NCBI GenBank assembly: GCA_947172415.1
Contig: OX359189.1
Coordinates: 766,501-830,500 of the forward strand
Direction of reading: 5' to 3'
Length of the DNA stretch: 64,000 bases
Source: Chondrosia reniformis
Lineage: Eukaryota > Porifera > Demospongiae > Chondrillida > Chondrillidae
Shown here: positions 11,550 through 20,105 of the stretch, piece after piece
Layout: each line of letters opens with the position of its first letter
Position numbering within the stretch: position 1 is the stretch's first letter
Program-made: the position numbers and the translations under genes
Notes under the pieces: model-generated
Database searches by the model: none
What the model was told of the DNA's origin: nothing
What the model saw: only the letters and a program-made list of their open reading frames with translations

Positions 11550-14500
11550 ATGGAGTCGTTGTTGGCTTATCAGAGTGATGAAGAAGGTGATTCAGGAGCT
11601 CCCTCAGAAGCAAAAAGAGAAAAAATCTCCGAAGACACTGACACCGTTATACCACTTCCTATTAAAACAGCAGCCCAAGTGGCTGTTAATTGTGCCCCAC
11701 TAGTCCCAGATCGAGTAAGTTCCTCTCATGTCCTACCCCCAGCATTCTCCGTCTAATGTGGCTCTCTCGTTTGAATTAGGTATCCGTCCAGACGGCTGCC
11801 ATAGATCCTTCTGTAAAGGAAGTGCATTACAATCCAAAATATGAAGAGATATTTGCTCCACAGGTGAGTAGACCGCATTATAAGGTTCTATACTTGACAA
11901 CTTAAAGGTTGGTAGTGTGGGTGTGTCATGTGTGGGGTGGGTGTGTCGTGTGTGGGGTGGGTGTGTCGTGTGTGGGGTGGGTGTGTCGTGTGTGGGGTGG
12001 GTGTGTCGTGTGTGGGGTGGGTGTGTCATGTGTGTGGGGTGGGTGTGTCATGTGTGTGGGGTGGGTGTGTCATATGTATGTTGCTGATATTGGTAAATTG
12101 ACAAGTGTACTTGCAACAGATATACTGCTTTGAGTTGTGGTAACTTGTAGATCTGTGAAATGGCAGGATTCTGCCAATCCGTAGTGTGTAGATCATGTAG
12201 TACATGTGTGTGTACGTAGATGGGTCCTTCTAATCCTTTTAAAACTGATCAACAAAAGGCAAAGAAGAACATGCTTTCTGGATTTGTAGAGCCAGCTCAT
12301 TTTAACCATTTTGAATTTGAAAATCAGCGGAGGACGTTTCACAAGTTTGGTCAGTAAACTGGTGTAGTCAATTAGTGTGTATGTGTGTGTATGTGTGTAT
12401 ATATGTGTGTAGGTTATGCAGTTAATCCTTCAGACAGCGTCCTAGGAACAGCAAGGTGAGATTAAACCTCTTAATCCTACATAATACATTTCTTACGAAT
12501 GGAGTTGGTGGAAAAAAACTTGAAACAGGTTATTTTAAGTTTTTTTGTTTTTATTCCACCATTCTGCTGAAGAGTCACATTGAAGAACCTGGTAGCTAGA
12601 CTGTTGTGGTGTTTCTGTGCGTGTGTTGTGTTATCAGCTGCAGTGTGTCTGTGATATGTAGTATTATTGGCGACAAGGAGGCAGCTGAGTTTACCAATGA
12701 AATGACTGCTTTTGAGCAGCAGAAGGGAGCACCTGGGAAGAAGCGTAAGAGAGAGGGGCGGGGCGACCCGGGAACAGTGGATGAGTATCAAGGACCATGG
12801 GCAGACTTTGTGGGAGAAGTGAAAACAGCTAAACCCACAGAGGTGGATAGTTTACCAAGTATTTTATTTAGCTGTGTGAGTCTACCTTTCTAAGCTTGTC
12901 TACTTATGTTACCAGGAGCAACTGGCAGTTCTGGAGAAGCAGTTTGGAGATAAGAAGAAGAAGAAGAAACAGGAAGAAGAGGTTGTGGAAGAAAAGACAA
13001 TGCTTCACAGTAGGTTCCACGACACTTGAAATATTTAAACAAGCCAATCAAAATCCTTACTCATCAATGAATCCAATTTAGAATTTACCATGACCTCTGC
13101 CCTTTCATATTTGACAGTGGTCCATTCCAGGAAAGATATTGATTAATTTCCCAACATCAAGGTGATTATAATTCTGTTTTCTTCTCTACTCAGTTGATGA
13201 TCCGTATGACTACCAAGGAAGATCCTTTCTGCACATTCCTCAAGATCTTGATGTAGATCTGAAGAGTGAAGAACCGCCAGACAAGTGTTATGTACCAAAG
13301 AAGCTACTACATACATGGTCAGTGTGAGGCATATAAATATAATATAAATATAATAAGCTACCATCGACATAATCATATTAGGGATCTACGTATAGTAGAT
13401 ATTATAGAGGTACCTATCAGTTTCATACGGGTATTCCAGCAAGGGATGTCCCACAAAGTAGCACACATGAAAAATCTAAGAAACCATTTTCCTACATGCT
13501 ATGCCTACTCTGTAAAAAGCCTATAGGGAACTAAACCCGGAGAGAGCTTTGGATGAAGATACAAGAGTCTTTTCTTTCTTCTTCTGCTCCACTGGGCCAA
13601 CATGTATGTCGTATTTTGTTCTGTAGGAGCGGGCACTCTAAAGGAATTTCAGCTATCCGCTTCCTTCCACAATCTGGTCATCTTCTCCTTTCTGCTGGCA
13701 TGGATAGCAAGATTAAGGTATATAGTACTAGTCACTGTGTGTATGAACATGTATAATATTTACTTTATTATATTGCTTACCTAGTTATGGGAAGTTTATA
13801 AAGAGAGAAGATGCATTAGGACCTACTTAGGTATGTAAAACTAAATTGTTAAAATGGCTCTATAAGAATTTAGCAGTTTGTGTTTGTAGATAATTGCAAT
13901 TATATATCAGGGAGTATGATACGTAGTACTCTCAGTAGGGATGACCGAAAAACATGGCCGCCCTATTCAATGTATTATCAATTAATAAAAAGTGTATCAC
14001 CTTATTAAAGTGGCCTCTCCTTTGCCTGTTTTAGGTCATGGTAAAGCTGTCAAGGATGCGTGCTTCAGTAATGATGGAACCAGGTTCCTCAGTGCTAGCT
14101 ACGATAAGTACCTCAAGCTGTGGGACACGGAGACGGGGAAGTGTATTGACAGGTTCAGTAACAACAAGCTCCCTTACTGCATCAAGTTCAACCCGGATGA
14201 GGTACCACCCGCCTGTTGTGAATAATACACTTAGCTTATGGAATCTGAAGGATATGTATCATTTTCACAATCACTTTTAGGATAAACAGAATCTGTTTCT
14301 TGCTGGTTGTAATGATAAAAAGATCTATGGAGTGAGTTAATACACTCAACCATGGCCCGTATACTATACTAATTATATTATTAATGCATAATTAATACAC
14401 TCATCCATGGCCCATATACTATACTAATTATATTATTAATGCATAGTGGGATATTAAGAGTGGAGAAACAATTCAAGAATATGACAGGTAATCTATGCAA

Positions 14501-15639
14501 CAAAATGGCTGACCTTTTACTGTATATTGGTTTCCATGGCAACCTGCAGACACATGGGAGCTGTGAATACCATTACATTTGTGGACGAGAACAGAAAGTT
14601 TGTGACGACAGCTGATGACAAGAGTTTGAGGGTGTGGGAGTGGGACACGCCCGTGGACATGAAGTTGATAGCCGAGCCAAACATGCATTCCATGCCAGCG
14701 GTTACAGCTCATCCTAATGGTGAGTGGGCGGGTAACCATGGCAACAAATTGGCCAACTTAGTTAATGTTTCCATAGTAAACATTGAGTATTAGGTATTTG
14801 TGTTTGTTAGCAGATTATTGATTTTGTTTATAAATATTTGTTGTAAATATGTGTTGTTGCAGGTAAATGGATAGCTTGTCAGTCCATGGATAACCAGATA
14901 ATAATATTTGGAGTTCACAACAACTTTAGAATGAACAGAAAGAAGACATTTAAAGGACACATGGTAGGACACTGTCATCCCTAATCACTTGAATATCTCC
15001 TCTGCGTAGCTTATTTCCACTACATTTGTGTACACTCTGTCTTGCAGTGCATAGTGTATATATACTAGTGTATATTGACTACTACTTTAATTGCAGGTTG
15101 CTGGATATGCTTGTCAGATTGATTTTTCTCCTGAAGGAAGGTATGTTGGTAGTATCCAAAGTTTTACTGATAATCAAAAATACAGGAAAATTGTATACAC
15201 ATACATAAGGCATATGTATGTCTTATTGTATATGTACATAGTTATGTGATTTCTGGTGATTCGGATGGTAGACTAAATATTTGGGATTGGAAGACAACAC
15301 GAATACACAGGTGTGTCATGTGTGTGTGTGAGAGAGAGAGAGAAGGTTATAAATTGTTTCTGTTATCTCAGAGTCTTCTTTCCGCTAGACCTGTCATTAT
15401 CATCTTGTCGCCATACCTTATTTTTCTATGTGGATACTGCATAATAATACCTCACACTTGTACTTGGTCAAACTTAATTTTGTGTCCAAGTGTAAATGTG
15501 TGATTAACTATCCATTTCTCTTGTTTGCAGTAAGTTCAAGGCGCATGACAGTGTGTGTATTGGAGCGTTGTGGCATCCTCATGAGACGTCAAAAATAGTC
15601 ACTGCAGGCTGGGATGGAGTGATCAAACTTTGGGACTAA
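11550..15639 (+). CDS. CDC40: Pre-mRNA processing factor 17 (CDC40), WD40 splicing protein
   Basis: More than a dozen short exons between ATG 11550 and TAA 15639 spell a PRP17 orthologue. The N-terminal part has [12 protein letters not shown], then the blocks [46 protein letters not shown], a KR-rich segment and [10 protein letters not shown]. The C-terminal part is a seven-bladed WD40 propeller: [75 protein letters not shown] and a final [11 protein letters not shown] at the stop codon. PRP17 acts at the second catalytic step of splicing. I chose ATG 11550 because it begins the conserved MESLLAYQS; the frame is open upstream to 11505. Introns carry a 20-bp minisatellite (11905-12075) and a dispersed repeat (about 13465-13605). 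Confidence 0.93.
11905..12075. repeat. About 20-bp GT-rich minisatellite in a CDC40 intron
   Basis: Head-to-tail copies of gggtgggtgtgtcgtgtgtg and variants with an extra tg run for about 170 bp. The core gggtgggtgtgtc is the same as in the 16-bp array of the PNPLA8 intron about 2 kb upstream. Confidence 0.9.
13465..13605 (-). repeat. Dispersed repeat family member (copy B)
   Basis: Reverse complement of copy A at 7891-8070: the order gtttagttccctatagg, then gtaggcatagcatgtagg is seen downstream of a cccagtggagcagaag block and the ctcttgtatc block when read on the minus strand. It lies in a CDC40 intron. Confidence 0.65.
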
Positions 15640-16097
15640 ACCTTCCGATCTAACATGCAACTTATATGTCATGTGTTGCAGTACATTTATCAGCCAAATA
15701 ACTCTCTTTATTTTCCCAGCACTCTTTGAATTGCTTGAGTGCTACGTATGTATAACAGTAATCCAATGTTGGCAGGCACTGTGTACTTACAGACATTGTG
15801 ACTTAACCTACCTGTTCACTAACAGCTCTTCACACACACTACTAATTGTATATTAATGTACACTTTTAATTAAATAAAATATTTGAGAAGGAGTAGGAAG
15901 TAGGATACTGCTTTCCATAAAGATCGAGCCAGGTCAAGATGGGAGGGTAAAGCTATACTACATATAATGATATAGTATTATATGCCAAGGGCTCAAATTT
16001 AAAAGGAACCACATGCGACATGCAAATAAAATAACTAAAATACAACGAATAACCAAAAAAAACGATAAACATTACCATTAATGTCAAATTAATTCCC
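15640..16097. other. Convergent 3' region of CDC40 and the kinase-zinc finger gene
   Basis: AT-rich sequence with aataaa at 15873-15880 on the plus strand, suitable as a CDC40 polyadenylation signal. The 3' UTR of the minus-strand kinase gene should also lie here. No further ORF of interest. Confidence 0.5.
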
Positions 16098-16391
16098 TTA
16101 AAAATTGAATGCATCCATCTCTTGGTAACAGACCTCACAGTAGCCCATTCTTTGTTCTGCTTTATCCCTTCCACAGGTTGGGGTCTTGCATCTCTTCTCC
16201 GGTATCACAGCTCTCCGTTGCATAGCTCCTTGGTGACATTCCAGACAGTAGAAGTTACACTCCTTCATACCTGGATATACACAGCCAGGTGTCTGGCACA
16301 TGGCAAATTGATTTCTAGGTGGTTCCCGTGTAATGTCCTCTTCCTGAGTCAGCCGTCGCATGTCAAATCCTGGAAGATCATTTGCGAGGGC
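16098..16391 (-). pseudogene. In-frame coding-like zinc-finger extension beyond the TGA
   Basis: Directly after the TGA at 16394-16392 the same reading frame stays open for 97 codons to TAA-type termination at 16098. It encodes ALANDLPGFDMRRLTQEED, then the finger CQTPGCVYPG...CLECH and the finger CKTPTC...CEVCY. The next gene carries almost the same residues (20106-20440 and within 21429-23850). Either the TGA is a recent nonsense change that truncates the protein by about 98 residues, or it is read through. The joint RNQFAMC fuses sequence that lies in exon 1 of the neighbour to sequence that lies in its last exon, so the intervening part was lost here. Confidence 0.7.
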
Positions 16392-18476
16392 TCAGAAAAA
16401 GTGATTGGAACAAAGCTTAGGACACCCAGGGTCTACCACCTGAGTGCATCCTTGGTAGGTGCACCTCTTAACTACATTAGTAGCCTGGGGCTCTTGATTA
16501 GCATCCAATTTCATGTTCTTTGAGTGGCAGCTGTAGCAGAGACCGCCAAACTGAGGGACTCCGTCATCTTGTTGACACTGAGCACATCTTCCACCTCCTG
16601 GGACATTCTGCCTCCTTTTGTCGTAGCATTTGGTACAGTATCCAGCTGTGTTGGGGAAACCAAAATAATCACACCCAGGGGTCTGACATTCAATTGGGTC
16701 GTCCTTAAACTTCACTGGGTTTGGTGGCTGAACTGAGTAGTCCTTGTACTTTATCTTCTTGAGTTGTGGTCTATTCCCTTTAATGTTAAGCTTGGTCATC
16801 TGGTTTCTGAGATTAGCTCCTTGTAAAGCACTTGGATCAGTTCTCCTGGGACGTGGCACTGGATTAGGACCCGGTGGTTGGGTAATGATTGGAGCAGGAA
16901 GGTCAAACCCTGAATCATCATCCTGTCCTGGTCGCTCTGTCGGCTCAGTGTTATATCCCTGTCTACCCCTAGAGAACACATCCTGGCCAATAGGCTGAAT
17001 ACGATAGCTAGAGGTGGGTGGGTCCTTATGCCTGATGGAGTCTCCATATCTAGAAGGCTCTCTCTCTATTCCTTCTTGAGCTTGTGCAAGGAGTCGCTTG
17101 TCAAAATCTGGCAGCTGATCTGAGACTGCTTGAACAAAGTGTTCAGTACAGAGGTAGTTGTTGGAGGAAGGGTCTGCCTGTTTACCACATTGACGGTAAG
17201 TACATCTATCCTTAATTCTGGCAGCTGTAGGAGCTTGTGACAAAGGTCTTATGATTTGAGAAGAAAGGTCAAATTTTAATTCATCGTCCAGTTCTATTCA
17301 AATCAAATAAACATTATATATAAAGGAAGTCTTGCAACCACTGCTAGTCTAGCTAGGGGACAATAAATAGAGTACACATTTTTTATCATTGATCTGCTAA
17401 CTTAAAGGTGTTTTACTACTACTAGTATCCACAGGATGGTGATTCTAATACTGTAATATACCTTTGTCCTCAATACCAGAACTTGACACTCCTAATCCAG
17501 ACATTTCATCCCCAAAAACGACCTTCATTTGATTATAGAGGTTTTTTATCGTTCTAAGTTGTGATGCCTCCTTATGTATCTTATTAACAATCATTGTATC
17601 ATCACTCTTTTGAAGCACAGATTCAATTTGTCTCAATTCTGTCACCACATCTGTACTGCTAGGACGTGACTCTGGAAGATCTGCCAAACAGTTATTAATA
17701 AGCTTAAGAAACCATTGCCTTTCCACTTCATTCAGTCTCTCAATTTGACGTTGCCTTCTTTCCAGCTCAGTCAGGGCCACCAGTTGAGTACCTTTGTAGG
17801 TGGTGGGATGTGATGGATTGGGCCATACATGGGTCAGTGTGGTTGTAATACAGTTGCCAAAGGAGAAGATGTCTAGCTTCTCATTGTATTTAGGAGGGTC
17901 TCGGAGGGCCTCAGGAGCCATGAAGACATGAGTACCCTTAGCTGAGGACTGCCGGGTCAACTTGGCCAGATTAATGGCTCGGGTCATGCCAAAATCGGTC
18001 AACTTTGTAAGGAATGAATATCTATTTAGCAGAATATTATTAGGACTCAAGTCGTGATGAACTAGAGGTGGATTCAGTTTGTGAAGGTAGCACAATCCCT
18101 GAGCAACTTGACGTAAGACTGACACTTTGTCTAGAAGAAGGAACTCCTTTTTGCTTTGCTCCTCCAGGTAGGACCGAAGAGATGTATCCATCTTCTCCAA
18201 CACGAAAATTGGTACCCGTTTTCCAGGTATCGAAACAACTCCAAGAAATTGTACAATATTTGGATGTCTCAGGGCGGACCAAACTTTAAGTTCCTTTTCG
18301 AAATCTCCGGCTAGTTTGTCCATTTCGACTTTTGATAGTGTACTCAGAAATATGTCGTGCATACCCTTAGCGGCACATATGGTACTGCACCATTCTACCT
18401 CGAAAACCTCGCCGTACGATCCTCTGCCGATCACTTTGTCAGTGAAACAAACTTCTTGCAGAGTCAAAGAAGCCAT
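16392..18476 (-). CDS. TKL-type protein kinase fused to A20-like zinc fingers
   Basis: Exon 1 (18476-17462) and exon 2 (17293-16392) join in phase 1 to 638 residues. The N-terminal kinase has the glycine loop IGRGSYGEV (16-24), catalytic-site lysine in CAAK (K37), LRHPNIVQFLG, the loop HHDLSPNN (D142), DFG (161-163) and APE (187-189). The usual Arg of HRD is His, but the catalytic residues are present. Closest style is tyrosine-kinase-like. After a linker come A20/AN1-like fingers: CTYRQC...CTEHF (about 370-390), CQTPGC...CTKCY (about 540-560), CAQC...CYSCH (about 572-592) and CTYQGC...CSNHF at the very end. The frame then meets TGA at 16394-16392 where the paralogue next door has CGA, and coding-like sequence continues in the same frame to 16098. 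A20-type fingers bind ubiquitin in known proteins, so ubiquitin-guided kinase signalling is an inference. Confidence 0.85.
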
Positions 18477-18540
18477 ACTTCTGCTTACGTCACAAATTAA
18501 TCTAAGCAGAAAATCATGGGCCTGTAGAAGATAGGGATAA

Positions 18541-18650
18541 CGCCCAGTGCCCAGCCAACTTCTGCAAAAATGGCTGCCGCCCACGTAAGCACATTCCAAG
18601 ATTTTGCTGACTCAGCATACCAGGATTCTTGAGGGCCAATCTGCAGATTA
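18541..18650 (-). repeat. Left arm of a 1-kb inverted repeat, at the kinase gene 5' end
   Basis: About 110 bp here match 19435-19545 in inverted orientation: aaaatggctgccgccc, then tgctgactcagca, then ccaggattct and gagggccaatc. The arm lies 65-175 bp upstream of the kinase ATG (18476), so it probably overlaps its promoter. Confidence 0.8.
18605..18617. promoter_or_regulatory. Perfect T-MARE/AP-1 palindrome
   Basis: TGCTGACTCAGCA is the full Maf recognition element with an AP-1 core (TGACTCA). It lies about 130 bp upstream of the kinase ATG. In animals such sites bind small Maf-CNC (NRF2-type) or AP-1 dimers. Binding in this organism is an inference. Confidence 0.6.
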
Positions 18651-19434
18651 TAGCCTGGAATTTTTATACAGTGTATAATGGAAGTTAGTGTCATGTCAAT
18701 AGAAAAGGCCCATCACCGAGATACAGTTGCCCCACTGCACAGCCACCGAGAGTCTCTGCATGAGATGGGCAGTTGCTGCCTCCTCCCCCATGGCCTGAGT
18801 CGACCTAGGTCCTTGAGGAGTGCCTTGGTGAGTGAACTGAAAATCCCAGTCATTTCCACTGCAACTGGGGAGAAGAAATGCACTGGGGTGAGGTGTACAT
18901 ATATACTTGGCCACTTTCCTCTCCTCCACCGGTGCCACTACTGCCCCTGCTTCCCTGGTGGCACTAGCAGAATAGGAGAGAACAAACATTGATCAGTGTA
19001 CATGAAATAAATTAAAGACCTCAGCCTCTTATGTCCACGTGTGCAAGTTATATACCAAATGGTCTCTAACCATGTTGTTTATGTGAATGCATGCAACCAA
19101 CTGTCGGTACTCCTAGCTCACACTCAAGGCAAATCAAATCTGTGGTGATTATTGGCTGAGATCCCCGAGACTGGAATTTTTGCTGATAATGGCACGAATA
19201 TGCATCATCTTCAGTCTATACTAAGGCGTGAAAAGGTAATTGGAAGGCCATGTGTTTTACCTTATATGATCTGTAGAAACTACTACTCTGTATGCAGTTG
19301 TGAATTTCAGTGTGGCTAAAGTCTTGTAGTGTTTAATAGTTACAATATACTGAACAGGAAGCCATATACGTTAATATAATTTCTGAAAACAATATATATA
19401 GGGGCGCCAAATATTCTAACAATATGATTGGCCC

Positions 19435-19545
19435 TCAGAATCCTGGTATGCTGAGTCAGCAAAACTGAGAAACGTGCCAGACTCACCTTACACGGGCGGC
19501 AGCCATTTTTGCGGAAGTGGGGCTGGGTACGAGATTACATGTTGC
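19435..19545 (+). repeat. Right arm of the 1-kb inverted repeat with a second T-MARE
   Basis: This is the inverted partner of 18541-18650 and includes TGCTGAGTCAGCA at 19449-19461 and gggcggcagccatttttgc. Read on the plus strand it corresponds to the kinase promoter read toward its gene, but no kinase ORF follows it. Confidence 0.8.
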
Positions 19546-19765
19546 AAGGCTTGCAATGCTTCATTTTCGTGTTGACATAAGGTAAATTTTTGATGCTTCC
19601 TCATTGTTGTCAAGAAAACTTTCAAACAATGGGAAAAGTGATGTGCATGGATAAGTAACTTAAATTTCAGTTTACCACTTCTGTATGGTTAGCTGTATAT
19701 GTCATGATCACTGTCTAATTTTTTAAATGTTAAATATATTTTCCTTATATAATACCATATACCCC

Positions 19766-19779
19766 GTTGCCGGGGCAAC
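19766..19779. promoter_or_regulatory. X-box-like palindrome GTTGCCGGGGCAAC
   Basis: Perfect inverted repeat of two GTTGCC half sites separated by two bases, which fits the RFX-factor X-box pattern. It is about 1.3 kb upstream of the kinase start and 330 bp beyond the OTU gene stop, so its target is unclear. It could equally be part of a small hairpin repeat. Confidence 0.35.
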
Positions 19780-19800
19780 CACCGGGATATAACAGTATTT

Positions 19801-19915
19801 AAGAAGCTATATACTGCCCTTGGATTCTTAAATTCTGTTTAAGAAGCTATATGCTTCCCTCGGATTCTTAAATTCTGTTTAAGAAGCTATATACTGCCCT
19901 CAGATTCTTAAAGTC
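19801..19915. repeat. 40-bp tandem repeat, three copies
   Basis: Copies start at 19801, 19841 and 19881 with aagaagctatat and carry ggattcttaaattctgttt or a close variant. Each copy holds the short inverted pair cttaaa/tttaag. Confidence 0.88.
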
Positions 19916-20105
19916 CCGCCAAAATAACGATAAGAAGCTTCGGAGTATATATCACTTATACCGTGTACCTTAATAATTAACATAGGTAATATACACAACT
20001 TCAACTATATAGTTAATCTGTCCAATAGTACAAGAATAGAAATTAAATGCAATACAACATGTAGCAAAGAAATCCATTTTGAAACTCCCTTAAAATATTA
20101 CTGTG

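Larger units (their letters stand above)
18651..20105. other. Noncoding spacer between the kinase and OTU genes
   Basis: No ORF here has recognisable content. The spacer holds the right arm of the inverted repeat (19435-19545), an X-box-like palindrome (19766-19779) and a 40-bp tandem repeat (19801-19915). The 3' UTR of the OTU gene must lie at its right end. Confidence 0.6.

Noticed and set aside
16122-16736. Plus-strand ORFs overlapping the kinase and OTU zinc-finger exons
   Set aside because: Antisense shadows; they appear in both paralogous regions only because the minus-strand coding sequence is duplicated.
18526-18540. Resemblance of tagggataac to a homing endonuclease site
   Set aside because: Only ten bases match and there is no endonuclease gene; chance match.
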